Origin: Thermosynechococcus sp. HN-54
Lineage (GTDB): Bacteria > Cyanobacteriota > Cyanobacteriia > Thermosynechococcales > Thermosynechococcaceae
DNA: 64,000 bases
Assembly (NCBI RefSeq): GCF_023650955.1
Contig: NZ_CP098039.1
Location: forward strand, 682,001 to 746,000
Reading direction: 5' to 3'
A model generated the notes under the pieces. The model saw nothing but the letters and a program-made list of their open reading frames with translations. It had not been told where the DNA came from and searched no databases. The position numbers and the translations under genes were made by a program. Shown one piece after another: positions 33,440 to 43,820 of the stretch (position 1 is the stretch's first letter; each line of letters opens with the position of its first letter).

Positions 33440-35626
33440 ATGGAGAGTGACGTTGTTTCCCTGTACGGGCGCGATTACATTCCGATTGTCGCCCCACCCC
33501 CGCCCGCCACTAAGATTCAAACCCACCCCAAAACAGTTCCCGTTCTCAAGGACGACGACGTGCTGCTCATCTGTGATGAGTTGGGCAACATCTGCAATGA
33601 CGAGCAGCAAACAGCCATTACAGGCCTCTTTTGTCACGATACCCGCTTCCTCAGTCAAGCGGAGTTGCGAGTGGGTGGCGATCGCCCGGTGCTGCTGAGT
33701 TTTCATTGTACGGGTAGCCATGCCCTCAAGGTGGTGTGCACCAATCCCAAGCAAGCTACTCTACCCGCGGAGGCACTGGCGATCGAGCGATTCCTTGTGG
33801 TGCGCGGTGCCCTTTTTGAAACGATTCTAATTACCAACCACCAAGTACAGCCCGCAGTGGTGGATATTCAGCTTACCTTTGCGGCAGACTTTCAAGATTT
33901 ATTTGAAATTCGTCAGTATGGGGGGGGGCGGCCGCAACGGGGACAGACTTTGCAACCCGTCAGTTGTGAATTGCGCCACACCAAGGGACGCGCTGATCTC
34001 TGCTTTGCTTACCAAGGCCTTGATGGTGCCTTGATGGAGACCCAAGTGCAGTTCTTGGGCACCCCTCCGGATCGTCTTGATGACACCACCGCTACATGGC
34101 ACCTCAAGCTAGAACCGCAAGGCTACCACAGCATTCACTATTGCGTCCGTCCCTTTACCAATGGAGCACCCACGGCTCACGTACCGGTACCCTCCTCCCT
34201 TGCGGCTGCTGATCAAGCGGCCCAACAGGAACGACAACGGTGGTGGTCAGACTGTACGGAAATTATCACTTCAAATCCGCAGTGGAATCGCATCCTACGG
34301 CGGGGGATGGCGGATCTCTACATGCTTTTGCAGTCCTTTGGCCATGGCAAGGTCTTGACCGCTGGAATTCCTTGGTTTGCCACGCTCTTTGGCCGTGACT
34401 CCATCATCTCAGCAATGCAAACGCTGATCTTGAATCCAGCGATCGCCCGTGATACGCTGCGCACCCTTGCCCACTATCAAGGGAAGCAGGTCTGTCCTGA
34501 GCGCGATGAGCAACCGGGGAAAATTCTCCATGAACTGCGTTTTGGCGAGATGGCGCGCAACCGCGAAATTCCCCACACGCCCTACTACGGTACGGTTGAT
34601 GCCACCCCCCTGTGGCTAATGCTCTATGCTGATTACTATGCATGGACAGGCGATCGCACCACCTTAGAGCAGTTATGGCCCCATGCCCTTGCGGCAATGA
34701 ATTGGATTGATCAGCAAATGGCTGCCACGGGCTACCTCACCTACGATCGCAAAGCAGCAAAGGGAATTGATAACCAAGGCTGGAAGGACTCTGGCAACTG
34801 TATTGTCAACCGCCGTGGTGAACTGGCTCACGGCCCCATTGCCCTCTGTGAGGTGCAAGGTTATGTCTATGCAGCGAAAATACGCCTGAGTGCAATTGCC
34901 CAAGAATTTGGCTATGGAGAGTGGGGCGATCGCTGGCGGCAGCAAGCAACGGATCTCAAGGCTCGCTTTAACCGCGACTTTTGGCTTGAACCGGAGGGAT
35001 TTTATGCCCTTGCCCTCGATGGTGAGGGTCGTGCCGTTGATAGCCTCACCTCCAATGCAGGTCAGTGCTTGATGACGGGTATTTGCGACCCCGAGAAAGC
35101 CCAGCGAGTAGGGCAACGCCTGCGGCTGCCGGACTTGTTTAATGGTTGGGGCATTCGTACCCTCAGCAGCACCTCCCCTGCCTACAATCCCATCGGCTAC
35201 CACTTGGGTTCTGTGTGGCCCCACGATACGGGCCTGATTGCTTTGGGGCTGCGTGCCATTGGCGACAGCCACTTTGCGTTAACCTTAGTGGACACCCTTT
35301 TTGATATGGCCTGTCGGCAGCCAGATTTGCGCCCGCCAGAACTGTTCTGTGGGTTCGATCGCCAGACCTATCCCCAACCGGTGCAATATCCAGTGGCCTG
35401 TTCCCCCCAAGCATGGGCGACGGGGAGTCTGTTTCAGTTTATTCAGATCATGGTTTGGCCGCTCGTGGATGCGCCCCAAGGTAAGTTCTCAGTGTATCAG
35501 CCCCTGTTGCCCGCCAGTATTGAGGAACTCCACATCCGTAACCTGCGGGTCGGAGACACTCGCTTTCACCTGCGGCTCTGGCGCAGCGGCGAGAATGGCT
35601 GTGACTGGGAACTGCATTCAGCGTAA
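33440..35626 (+). CDS. Glycogen debranching / amylo-alpha-1,6-glucosidase family enzyme
   Basis: 728 residues. The N-terminal beta-sandwich domain (about 20-270) is of the bacterial GDE N-terminal type (LICDELGNI, GLFCHDTRFLS). The C-terminal (alpha/alpha)6 barrel resembles amylo-1,6-glucosidase, with WFATLFGRDSI, DNQGWKDSGN and WPHDTGLIALGL segments. It probably removes alpha-1,6 branches left by glycogen phosphorylase. It is not of the GlgX GH13 type. Its own promoter is not obvious. The next gene follows after 79 nt. Confidence 0.88.
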   Translation: MESDVVSLYGRDYIPIVAPPPPATKIQTHPKTVPVLKDDDVLLICDELGNICNDEQQTAITGLFCHDTRFLSQAELRVGGDRPVLLSFHCTGSHALKVVCTNPKQATLPAEALAIERFLVVRGALFETILITNHQVQPAVVDIQLTFAADFQDLFEIRQYGGGRPQRGQTLQPVSCELRHTKGRADLCFAYQGLDGALMETQVQFLGTPPDRLDDTTATWHLKLEPQGYHSIHYCVRPFTNGAPTAHVPVPSSLAAADQAAQQERQRWWSDCTEIITSNPQWNRILRRGMADLYMLLQSFGHGKVLTAGIPWFATLFGRDSIISAMQTLILNPAIARDTLRTLAHYQGKQVCPERDEQPGKILHELRFGEMARNREIPHTPYYGTVDATPLWLMLYADYYAWTGDRTTLEQLWPHALAAMNWIDQQMAATGYLTYDRKAAKGIDNQGWKDSGNCIVNRRGELAHGPIALCEVQGYVYAAKIRLSAIAQEFGYGEWGDRWRQQATDLKARFNRDFWLEPEGFYALALDGEGRAVDSLTSNAGQCLMTGICDPEKAQRVGQRLRLPDLFNGWGIRTLSSTSPAYNPIGYHLGSVWPHDTGLIALGLRAIGDSHFALTLVDTLFDMACRQPDLRPPELFCGFDRQTYPQPVQYPVACSPQAWATGSLFQFIQIMVWPLVDAPQGKFSVYQPLLPASIEELHIRNLRVGDTRFHLRLWRSGENGCDWELHSA

Positions 35627-35705
35627 CGAAGCGTAACTAGGCGCGATCGCGCTCGCTAGAGTAGAGGTGGCTTAGTTCCCCAACTGCTGTAAAGGGAGCA
35701 ATCCC

Positions 35706-38423
35706 ATGACCCGAACCACTGCCTACGACATTTGGCGAGCCGGTCATCAGCCCCTGCGCCCCCTCTTTGCCCCCCAAAGCGTTGCTGTCATTGGTGCCAC
35801 TGAAAAAGAGGGCAGTGTTGGCCGCACCCTGCTATGGAATTTGATTCAAACCCCTTTCGGCGGCACCGTCTTTCCCGTCAACCCTCGCCGCAGTTCTGTT
35901 TTGGGCATTAAAGCCTATAGCAGTGTCACGGCTGTACCGGAACCCATAGATTTAGCCGTGATTGCCACCCCAGCGGCAACTGTTCCTAAGGTCATTGCTG
36001 AGTGTGCAGCAGCGGGTGTGAAAGGAGCAATCATTGTTTCAGCCGGGTTTCGGGAAGTGGGGGCAGCCGGACTAGCCCTTGAAGAAGAGATTTTAACCAT
36101 TGCCCGTCAAGCGCGGATGCGCATTATTGGTCCCAACTGTCTGGGTGTCATGTGTCCGCCCACGGGGTTGAATGCCACCTTTGCCGCGACAATGGCGCGA
36201 TCGGGTCATGTCGGCTTTATCAGTCAAAGTGGTGCCCTGTGCACCTCAATTTTGGATTGGAGTTTGCAGGAAAATGTCGGCTTTAGTGCCTTTGTCTCCA
36301 TTGGCACGATGCTGGATGTGGGCTGGGGCGATCTCATTTACTACCTTGGTGATGATCCCCAAACCCGCTGCATTGTCATTTACATGGAGTCCCTAGGGGA
36401 TGCGCGCTCCTTCCTCTCAGCCGCGCGGGAAGTGGCCTATGTCAAGCCCATCATTGTCATCAAAGCGGGTCGAACCGCCGCCGCCGCCCAAGCCGCTGCT
36501 TCCCACACGGGGGCATTGATGGGGTCAGATGCCGTTTTCGATGCAGCACTCGCACGCTGTGGTGTCCTGCGGGTGGAAACCATTGAAGATTTATTTGACA
36601 TGGCCGAAGTCTTGGACAAGCAATCGCGCCCCAAAGGCCCCCATCTCACGATTCTCACCAATGCCGGTGGCCCAGGGGTCTTGGCTACCGATGCCCTGAT
36701 TCGGGCGGGGGGCAAACTAAGTCCCCTCTCTGCGGACACACTAGAGGCACTGAATCAAGTGCTCCCTCCCGCTTGGAGCCATGGCAATCCCGTGGATATT
36801 TTGGGGGACGCCACCCCAGATCGCTACCTCAAGGCGCTGCAACACTGTGAAACCGATGCTAATAGCGATGGTCTACTGGTGGTACTCACCCCCCAAGCAA
36901 TGACGGATCCGCTGGCGATCGCCCAAGATCTCGCCACCTACGCCAAAAACCGTCCCAGTGGTGCCAAACCGATTCTGGCGAGTTGGATGGGGGGCACGAG
37001 TGTCAAAGGTGGGGAAGCGATTCTCAATCAGGCGGGCATTCCCACCTATGCCTATGCTGATACGGCAGCCCGCATCTTTAGCTATATGTGGCGCTATAGC
37101 GATCACCTGCAAGCCCTCTACGAAACCCCCTCCCTCCCCTTGACCACCACCCCGCCCGATCGCGACACCGTTGCTCGCCTTTTTGAGCAAGTTCGCCGTG
37201 AAGGACGTACCCTCTTAACGGAATGGGAAGCCAAGAGTGTCCTTGCTGCCTACGGAATTCCTGTGGTGGAAACCTGTATTGCCCGCAGTGAAGCAGAGGC
37301 GGTGACCGCTGCCAATCACCTAGGGTACCCCGTGGTTCTCAAACTCTACTCCCCAACCATTACCCACAAAACGGATGTGGGGGGTGTGGCTCTCAATCTT
37401 TCCAATGCTGCTGCGGTGAGGACGGCTTACCAACAGATTGAGAAAAATGTCACCACTGCCGCTGGGGCAGGGCATTTTGCTGGGGTGACAGTGCAACCGA
37501 TGATCCCGTGGAAGGGGTTTGAGCTGATTTTGGGCAGTTCCACCGACGCTCAGTTTGGACCGGTGATTCTCTTTGGCACCGGCGGACAGTTGGTGGAAGT
37601 CCTTGAAGATACGGCGATCGCTCTTCCCCCCCTGAACACCACCTTGGCACACCGCCTGATTCAGCACACAAAAATTTCCCGTGCCTTCGCAGGTGTGCGG
37701 GGCTGGCCAGCCGTTAACCTTGCCCTGCTTGAGGATCTGCTGGTGCGCTTTAGTCTGCTGGTGGTGGAGCAACCGTGGATCAAAGAAATTGACATCAATC
37801 CCCTCTTGGTGGCACCCCCCGATCGCCTCGTGGCCTTGGATGCCCGCATGGTGCTCCACAAAGAGGAAAGCACTTTTGTCAAGCCTGCGATTCGTCCCTA
37901 TCCCACCCAATACATCCGTCCGTGGCAGTTGCGCGATGGCACCCCGGTGCTGATTCGCCCCATTCAGCCAGAGGACGAACCCCTGATGCGGCAGTACCAC
38001 GCCACCCTCTCTGAGCAAAGTGTCTATCTGCGCTATTTCCATCTCATGAAACTCTCACAGCGGATTGCCCACGAACGATTAGTGCGAATTTGCTTTGTGG
38101 ATTACGATCGCGAGATGGCGCTGGTGGTGGAGCATCAAAGCCCTGCGGGAACTGAAATTATTGGTGCGGCCCGTCTCAGCAAGGATCACTTTAGTAACAC
38201 GGCCGAGTTTTCACTGTTGATTAGCGATCGCTGGCAGCGGCAAGGCTTGGGTACTGAATTGCTGCACCGTTTGATTCAAATTGGCCGCGATGAGGGTCTG
38301 AGTGCGATTCACGCCTATGTCCTCAAAGACAACGAGGGGATGATCCGCATTTGCCGCAACTTGAACTTTGAGTTTGCTGGGGGTGACGATCCCAGCGTTT
38401 GGTTTGTGCAGCTGAACCTCTAG
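35706..38423 (+). CDS. PatZ-like ADP-forming acyl-CoA synthetase / GNAT acetyltransferase fusion
   Basis: 905 residues. The CoA-binding and succinyl-CoA synthetase-like domains span about 15-470, the ATP-grasp part about 490-700, and a GNAT domain about 740-890 ([14 protein letters not shown]). Bacterial PatZ/Pat proteins of this plan acetylate proteins such as acetyl-CoA synthetase. The stretch [11 protein letters not shown] keeps His267 at the position phosphorylated in true ADP-forming synthetases. A GGAG Shine-Dalgarno lies 8-11 nt before the ATG. Function could be lysine acetylation, acyl-CoA synthesis, or both. Confidence 0.88.
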   Translation: MTRTTAYDIWRAGHQPLRPLFAPQSVAVIGATEKEGSVGRTLLWNLIQTPFGGTVFPVNPRRSSVLGIKAYSSVTAVPEPIDLAVIATPAATVPKVIAECAAAGVKGAIIVSAGFREVGAAGLALEEEILTIARQARMRIIGPNCLGVMCPPTGLNATFAATMARSGHVGFISQSGALCTSILDWSLQENVGFSAFVSIGTMLDVGWGDLIYYLGDDPQTRCIVIYMESLGDARSFLSAAREVAYVKPIIVIKAGRTAAAAQAAASHTGALMGSDAVFDAALARCGVLRVETIEDLFDMAEVLDKQSRPKGPHLTILTNAGGPGVLATDALIRAGGKLSPLSADTLEALNQVLPPAWSHGNPVDILGDATPDRYLKALQHCETDANSDGLLVVLTPQAMTDPLAIAQDLATYAKNRPSGAKPILASWMGGTSVKGGEAILNQAGIPTYAYADTAARIFSYMWRYSDHLQALYETPSLPLTTTPPDRDTVARLFEQVRREGRTLLTEWEAKSVLAAYGIPVVETCIARSEAEAVTAANHLGYPVVLKLYSPTITHKTDVGGVALNLSNAAAVRTAYQQIEKNVTTAAGAGHFAGVTVQPMIPWKGFELILGSSTDAQFGPVILFGTGGQLVEVLEDTAIALPPLNTTLAHRLIQHTKISRAFAGVRGWPAVNLALLEDLLVRFSLLVVEQPWIKEIDINPLLVAPPDRLVALDARMVLHKEESTFVKPAIRPYPTQYIRPWQLRDGTPVLIRPIQPEDEPLMRQYHATLSEQSVYLRYFHLMKLSQRIAHERLVRICFVDYDREMALVVEHQSPAGTEIIGAARLSKDHFSNTAEFSLLISDRWQRQGLGTELLHRLIQIGRDEGLSAIHAYVLKDNEGMIRICRNLNFEFAGGDDPSVWFVQLNL

Positions 38424-38472
38424 GAGGCATTGAGGTAGGACAATAGTTTCCGTTGAGTCTATTGCAGGAAGC

Positions 38473-39615
38473 GTGAACAAAGGAACCAAGATTGGGGTGA
38501 TTGGTGGCGGTCAATTGGCTTGGATGTTGGCGCTGGCCGCCAAGGAGATGGGACTCTCGCTGTGGGTACAAACACCTGCGGCAACGGATCCAGCCGTCGC
38601 GGTTGCTGAGGGGGTCTGCTATGGGGCGATCGCTGATGGGGCGACCACGGCGCAACTTGCTCAGCACGTTGATGTAATTACCTTTGAGAATGAGTTTGTG
38701 GATCTCGAGGGATTGCAGCACCTTGAGAATCAGGGCGTTTGTTTTTATCCTCGCCTTGCTTCCTTAGCGCCCCTCTTGAACAAGTACCAGCAGCGGCTCT
38801 TTTTAGAGGAACTGGGGATTCCTGTACCTACCTTTAGCTATTTGCGCGATCGCCCCCCAAGCATTCCCTGTGTGATTAAGGCCTGTCGCCATGGCTACGA
38901 CGGTCAAGGGACGTTTGTCATTCAAGATGAGCAGGCATGGCAGCAGTTTCAGCAACGCTGGCCAGAGATCCCGCCCCAAGGGTTTTTGGTGGAAGCCTTT
39001 GTGCCCTATGTCAAAGAACTGGCCATCATGGCAGCGCGATCGCCCCAAGGGGAGATTGCCCTTTATCCCGTGGTGGAAACGCAGCAGGTGGCTGCCATTT
39101 GTCGCTGGGTCATTGCCCCTGCCCCCCTTGACTCCCAAGTGAGTGGGCAAATTCAGCAGATTGCCCGCCAAATCCTAACGGCGCTTGATGCTGTGGGTAT
39201 TTTTGGCATTGAGTTTTTCCTCACGGCCACAGGTGAGGTACTGGTGAATGAAATTGCCCCCCGCACCCATAATTCTGGCCACTATACCATTGATGCCTGT
39301 GTCACCAGTCAGTTTCAGCAGCACCTCCGCGCGATCAGTGGCCAGCCCCTAGGCAGTCCCGCTATGCAGGTACCCGCAGCCGTCATGGTGAATCTTCTGG
39401 GCTTGCCAGAGCCTGAGGTTGATTATGCAGCAAAACGTGAAGCGCTAGCCGCCCTCCCCCATGCGAACCTCCACTGGTATGGTAAGAGTCAAGCCTACGC
39501 GGGTCGCAAGTTGGGTCATGTCACCGTACTCTTGGCACAGCCGGAGGCAGCACGGACAGTGATCCAGCAAATTGAGGCGATTTGGTATGGTACTCCTGTT
39601 GCTGCGACTATGTAA
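38473..39615 (+). CDS. purK: N5-carboxyaminoimidazole ribonucleotide synthase
   Basis: Purine biosynthesis: ATP-dependent carboxylation of AIR with bicarbonate. 380 residues, ATP-grasp fold: GVIGGGQLAWM at 8-18, the ATP-grasp lysine/glutamate region KACRHGYDGQGTF, and EIAPRTHNSGHYT near the C-terminus. The start is GTG 38473 with AGGAAG 4-9 nt ahead. No 6S RNA gene was seen downstream; the next ORF begins 12 nt later. Confidence 0.95.
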   Translation: MNKGTKIGVIGGGQLAWMLALAAKEMGLSLWVQTPAATDPAVAVAEGVCYGAIADGATTAQLAQHVDVITFENEFVDLEGLQHLENQGVCFYPRLASLAPLLNKYQQRLFLEELGIPVPTFSYLRDRPPSIPCVIKACRHGYDGQGTFVIQDEQAWQQFQQRWPEIPPQGFLVEAFVPYVKELAIMAARSPQGEIALYPVVETQQVAAICRWVIAPAPLDSQVSGQIQQIARQILTALDAVGIFGIEFFLTATGEVLVNEIAPRTHNSGHYTIDACVTSQFQQHLRAISGQPLGSPAMQVPAAVMVNLLGLPEPEVDYAAKREALAALPHANLHWYGKSQAYAGRKLGHVTVLLAQPEAARTVIQQIEAIWYGTPVAATM

Positions 39616-39627
39616 ACGTTCCTGCTG

Positions 39628-41163
39628 ATGCGTTCTCACTCCTTTCCTCAGCCTCTGGATCGCGCTGCTCTGAGTGTGTTTTTTGTGGCACTGCTTTTCA
39701 CGCTCCTCCTCTTGTGGGGGGGCGATCGCACCCAAGCTGAAGTACGGGACTTTACTTGGCAAAACCGCGACGTGGGAGCCGACGATCGCGCCTTTATCCT
39801 CTCCTTTAATCGGCTAATGGATTGGTCGTCGGTGGCAGAGCATCTTAAGATTGAGCCAGCTCTTGAGGGCAAGGCCAGTTGGTCGGGGCGCCGTTTTGCC
39901 TACACGCTGACGCAGCCGATTCCCTACGGTCAAACCTTCAAGGTGTCCCTTGAGGATGCCGTTTCGGTGCCCCAAGGTAAGCCCCTCAAACCGTTTCAGG
40001 GGCAGTTTCGCAGTCGCGATCGCGTGCTAGTCTATCTTGGCTCCGGGGTCGAAGAGGGACGCCTCATCCTCTATAACCTGACGCTGCAACAAAAGACCTT
40101 CTTGAGTCCTCCCAATCTGCGGGTGTTTGACTTTCAGCCCTATCCCGCGGGCGATCGCATTCTCTTTAGTGCCGGCGAGCGGGGCCAGCAAATGGGCTTT
40201 GACCCCCAACTGTACACCGTCACAACAGGGCTATACTTCAATGCCCCCGATACGCCGCGTCGTCAACCGCGCCCTGCGGGCGAAATTTCCCTGATCCTTG
40301 ACAACAGCGAGTACCAAAACCTGCGCTTTCAGTTGGCCAATGATGGTAGCAAGATAGTTGTTCAACGGGTGAATCGTCTCCAGCCTGCGGACAGTTCCCT
40401 ATGGCTCCTTGATGAAAATTTTCAGCCCCGCCGCCTCAACCAAGCGGCCGCTGGCGATTTTCGCATTGCCCCCGACAACCAGCACCTAATTATTGCCCAA
40501 GGGCAGGGACTGGCCATTGTGCCCCTTGAACCGGGCAATGGTGAGAGTGACTTTGACTTTTTGCCCCAGTATGGCATGGTGCTGGACTTTAGCCGTGACG
40601 GCCGTCAAGTAGCGGTGGTGAAATTTAACCCCAACTTCTCGCGATCGCTCTATGTGGTGGACATCTTTGGCGAGCATAGGGAATTGCTAACCATCAATGG
40701 CTCAATCATTGCTGGTCAATTTGATCCCAAGGGGGAATTTCTCTATGCCATCCTCACCCGCATTGCAGGGGAGGGCAGTTACCGCGAAGTTCCCTATCTT
40801 GCCCTCTTTGATCTGAAAACCAAGGAATTGTTCAAGCTCAAGGATTTTGACCCCCAGCAGGAACTCTACCTCAGCTTGGCACCCGATGGCCGTACATTGG
40901 CCATTGACTATGTTGAGGGACGGGAAATGCCCGATGCGGTGGACAATAGCGATCTGTATAGCGAGACTGCCCCCGTCAACCCCAGTCCCAGTGATCTGGC
41001 AGAACTGCCCACTGCCCCCCAAGCATCACCCCCGCCACCGCGTCAACTGCCCCCTCAACAGCATCAAATTTGGCTCTTCCCCCTAAAATTAAATCAAGAT
41101 AAAATTGTTGTTGGGATGCCAGAACCCTTGGCACCCGGCTTGCAAGCACGGTGGTTACCTTAA
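39628..41163 (+). CDS. Membrane-anchored or secreted beta-propeller protein
   Basis: 511 residues, not assigned a function. A hydrophobic helix at about 13-31 follows a basic N-terminus and acts as a signal/anchor. An Ig-like SbsA-type domain (about 40-125; FNRLMDWSSVAEHL, WSGRRFAY) is next. The rest is a TolB/WD-like propeller with repeated blades (RLILYN, LWLLDEN, LYVVDIF, LALFDLK). A proline-rich linker (about 460-480) precedes a final strand. It should sit in the periplasm or thylakoid lumen. It is 12 nt after purK. Confidence 0.75.
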   Translation: MRSHSFPQPLDRAALSVFFVALLFTLLLLWGGDRTQAEVRDFTWQNRDVGADDRAFILSFNRLMDWSSVAEHLKIEPALEGKASWSGRRFAYTLTQPIPYGQTFKVSLEDAVSVPQGKPLKPFQGQFRSRDRVLVYLGSGVEEGRLILYNLTLQQKTFLSPPNLRVFDFQPYPAGDRILFSAGERGQQMGFDPQLYTVTTGLYFNAPDTPRRQPRPAGEISLILDNSEYQNLRFQLANDGSKIVVQRVNRLQPADSSLWLLDENFQPRRLNQAAAGDFRIAPDNQHLIIAQGQGLAIVPLEPGNGESDFDFLPQYGMVLDFSRDGRQVAVVKFNPNFSRSLYVVDIFGEHRELLTINGSIIAGQFDPKGEFLYAILTRIAGEGSYREVPYLALFDLKTKELFKLKDFDPQQELYLSLAPDGRTLAIDYVEGREMPDAVDNSDLYSETAPVNPSPSDLAELPTAPQASPPPPRQLPPQQHQIWLFPLKLNQDKIVVGMPEPLAPGLQARWLP

Positions 41164-41165
41164 CA

Positions 41166-41459
41166 ATGGCAGCAGCAACTGGTCGGGTTGTCCTGAATCA
41201 CTCTACCCATATTGAAGGCTTGATTCCCGTCTTGGAAAAATTGGCCAAAGTGGCGGGGATTAGTACACTCACGCCCGGTGTCATTGCTCCTGTCAAAGGT
41301 AAGTCTCCCCATTTGCATCTACGGGTGTCGGTACCAATCAAGGGCGGGTTTAAGCTAATTGCGCGGCGTGGCAAAACGGTGCAGGAGGTGTTTGTCATTA
41401 CCCAACTGAGTGAAGCAGAACTCAAGGCTGCTATTGATGCCGTGCTGGCTTCCAAATAA
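41166..41459 (+). CDS. DUF2103 family protein
   Basis: 97 residues from ATG 41166, two bases after the upstream stop. The DUF2103 family is small and mostly cyanobacterial. It has the conserved LNHSTHIEGLIPVL start and a basic core (PHLHLRVSVPIKGGFKLIARRG). Function is unknown; metal binding has been proposed because of its histidines. A GTG at 41151 would overlap the upstream gene. The following permease starts 4 nt later, so it is likely part of the same transcript. Confidence 0.8.
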   Translation: MAAATGRVVLNHSTHIEGLIPVLEKLAKVAGISTLTPGVIAPVKGKSPHLHLRVSVPIKGGFKLIARRGKTVQEVFVITQLSEAELKAAIDAVLASK

Positions 41460-41462
41460 CCG

Positions 41463-42461
41463 ATGCTCAAATCCATTGGCCAACGTTGGGGGAATGACAC
41501 GAGCCGCCTTGTTCTCAAACGCTTGGGAGAAGCCATCATCACGCTACTGTTAGCCTCTGCCTTGAGTTTTGCCATCATGCAGTTGGCACCGGGGAACTAT
41601 CTGGATAACCTCAAGGCGGATCCGCAGATTTCTTTGGAACGCTTGCAGGAGTTGGAGCGGCAATTTGGCCTAGATAAGTCGCCCATTGAGCAATACTTTC
41701 GCTGGCTGTGGCAGATTATCCGCTACGGCAACTTTGGCACCAGTTTTGTCTATCAGCGATCGGTGGCCTCCCTATTGTGGGAGCGCGTACCGGCCACTCT
41801 CCTCCTCTCTTTTAGTTCCATTCTCCTGACATGGGGGCTAGCTATTCCCTTAGGGATTTGGGCAGCGGTGACCCAAGATCGTTGGAGCGATCGCCTGCTG
41901 CGGGTCATTAGCTACATTGGCCAAGGGTTTCCCAGTTTTATTACAGCGCTGCTGCTCCTGTTTCTCGCTCAAAGTACCCCTTTGTTTCCTGTGGGGGGCA
42001 TGACCAGTGTGTTTTACGATGACCTACCGTGGTGGGGCAAAGTCCTCGACATTGGCTGGCACCTGATTTTACCGACCGTGGCACTTACCCTCACCAGCTT
42101 TGCCGGCTTACAGCGACTGATGCGCGGGAATTTGCTGGATGTGCTGCGGCAAAACTATATTCAAACAGCACGAGCCAAGGGACTCCCGGAATCGCGGGTG
42201 ATCTATGTCCATGCCCTGCGCAATGCCGTGAACCCCTTAATTACCCTGTTGGGCTTTGAATTTGCTAGCCTCCTCAGCGGTGCTTTTATTGCCGAATTTT
42301 TCTTTAACTGGCCGGGTCTCGGTCGGCTCATTTTACAGGCGGTAACTGCCCAAGATCTCTATGTCGTCATGGCCAGTCTCATGATGGGGGCAATAATGCT
42401 GATTGTCGGCAACCTCCTTGCGGATTTACTCCTGAAATGGGCTGACCCTCGGATTAGGTAG
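41463..42461 (+). CDS. Oligopeptide/dipeptide-type ABC permease
   Basis: 332 residues with six transmembrane helices, the DppB/OppB/NikB permease type. The cytoplasmic EAA loop is IQTARAKGLPESRVIYVHALRNA. The N-terminal extracytoplasmic segment PGNYLDNLKADP is also typical. No partner permease, ATPase or solute-binding protein is adjacent, so its partners must be encoded elsewhere, as is common in cyanobacteria. The substrate (peptide, nickel or other) cannot be told. Confidence 0.92.
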   Translation: MLKSIGQRWGNDTSRLVLKRLGEAIITLLLASALSFAIMQLAPGNYLDNLKADPQISLERLQELERQFGLDKSPIEQYFRWLWQIIRYGNFGTSFVYQRSVASLLWERVPATLLLSFSSILLTWGLAIPLGIWAAVTQDRWSDRLLRVISYIGQGFPSFITALLLLFLAQSTPLFPVGGMTSVFYDDLPWWGKVLDIGWHLILPTVALTLTSFAGLQRLMRGNLLDVLRQNYIQTARAKGLPESRVIYVHALRNAVNPLITLLGFEFASLLSGAFIAEFFFNWPGLGRLILQAVTAQDLYVVMASLMMGAIMLIVGNLLADLLLKWADPRIR

Positions 42462-42599
42462 TAGCCACCCTTTCCATAGGGATTGAACACACCCAAAACA
42501 GTCAAAACGGCGATTACTCGCTAATCTACAGTCTCAGCTTTCAATAACCATAAAAACTGTGCTATCGTTGGCCACTAAAAATGTCAGCCTAGAGGTTTA

Positions 42600-43265
42600 A
42601 TTGATCCTTCAACAGCGGCACAAATTGGCCGACTGCTGGGAGCTGATGCGGTGATTATTGGCTCAATTACTCAATTCAATTTGGAGCGATCGGGATCGGA
42701 TGTCAATGTTGACTTTTTTGGCAGCAGTGTTGACAATCGTCGCTAGAGAGCTAGTGTACAGTTGACGGCTCGGATTGTGAACACCACCACTGGCGAAATT
42801 TTAGCGGCCACTGAAGGACGGGAAACCGCAGAGAAGAAGACCGCTGGCGCAAGTGTTTTGGGGACGGGGGCAAGCAGTTTTGGTGAGGCGGCTGATCCAC
42901 TACTATCGGCAGCAGCTGAGCAAGCAGTGAACCAACGGGTCGAGGGGATTGTTCGGCAAGAACCTGCCTTGGCTGCCCTAGCACCGGTGCTTCCCAATGT
43001 TGTGGCTGTGGTGGCCGATGTCTCCCTAGGTCGAGTGATTTTGAATAAAGGGAGTAGAGACGGCTTGCGCCCAGGGATGTTCTTCTCGATTGAACGAGTG
43101 ATTAAGGAGATCAAAGATCCAACAACAGGCAAGTTGCTGCGCCTCGATAGCCAGCCCATCGGTCGAGTTCAAATCACAGAAGTGGATGATGTTTCTGCGG
43201 TTGGTCGTGTTTTGAGTGGTCAAGGTCTTAGGGTTGGCGATCGCGCAAAACCTGTATCAAATTAG
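42600..43265 (+). pseudogene. CsgG-family protein, 5'-truncated with in-frame stop
   Basis: One continuous reading frame (frame of 42603) encodes IDPSTAAQIGRLLGADAVII, then GSITQFNLERSG and further, ending VGDRAKPVSN. It is closely CsgG/curli-assembly-like, as in cyanobacterial lipoproteins of that family. TAG at 42744-42746 interrupts it after SSVDNRR, and the signal peptide and first about 100 residues are missing; nothing coding lies upstream. The downstream part (42762-43265) is still open for 167 codons but would need a TTG start. A single point mutation plus a 5' deletion explains the state. Confidence 0.75.
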
Positions 43266-43403
43266 CCACCAACCCTGAACTAGCATTAAGAACAGGGGGT
43301 TGCAATCCACTTAGGGAGAGGCTATATCGATACTCCTCTTGCTTTAAGGAAGTAGAATCAAACGATATACAATGAAGCGAAGAGCAATCTGAGGCAGTTG
43401 GCC

Positions 43404-43766
43404 ATGAGTCTAAACGTGGTTCATCTAGTGGGTCGTGTCGGCAGTGATCCCGACGTGCGCTACTTTGAATCGGGGAGTGTGAAGTGTCGGCTAACGTTGG
43501 CAGTGAATCGCCCCAGCAAGGATGATCAACCCGATTGGTTTAATTTGGAAATTTGGGGCAAAACGGCTCAGGTGGCTGCTGATTATGTGCGTAAAGGAAC
43601 GCTTTTGGGTATTAAGGGCAGTCTCAAGTTCGATCGCTGGCAAGACCGCACAACGGGGGTTGATCGCTCTACACCGGTCATTTTAGTTGAGCGCATGGAT
43701 ATCCTCAGTTCCAAGCGGGATACGGATCCGAGTGCCGTGCCAGCAGGCTATGTACCAGAAATGTAG
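43404..43766 (+). CDS. ssb: Single-stranded DNA-binding protein
   Basis: 120 residues from ATG 43404 (MSLNVVHLVGRVGSDPDVRYF), with GAGG 9-12 nt ahead. It is the OB-fold SSB core. The C-terminus (SSKRDTDPSAVPAGYVPEM) lacks the acidic DDDIPF-type tail that recruits repair proteins. Cyanobacteria often have this short form; a second paralogue may exist elsewhere. A TATACAAT stretch about 40 nt upstream may be the -10 element. Confidence 0.92.
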   Translation: MSLNVVHLVGRVGSDPDVRYFESGSVKCRLTLAVNRPSKDDQPDWFNLEIWGKTAQVAADYVRKGTLLGIKGSLKFDRWQDRTTGVDRSTPVILVERMDILSSKRDTDPSAVPAGYVPEM

Positions 43767-43820
43767 GGATACAATCGAGTTACTCGTTCGTCAAAGGACA
43801 CGATCCCTCTTGTTGCTGCC

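Noticed and set aside
39616-39660. 6S RNA gene downstream of purK, as in other cyanobacteria
   Set aside because: The next ORF begins 12 nt after purK; no room for a 6S gene.
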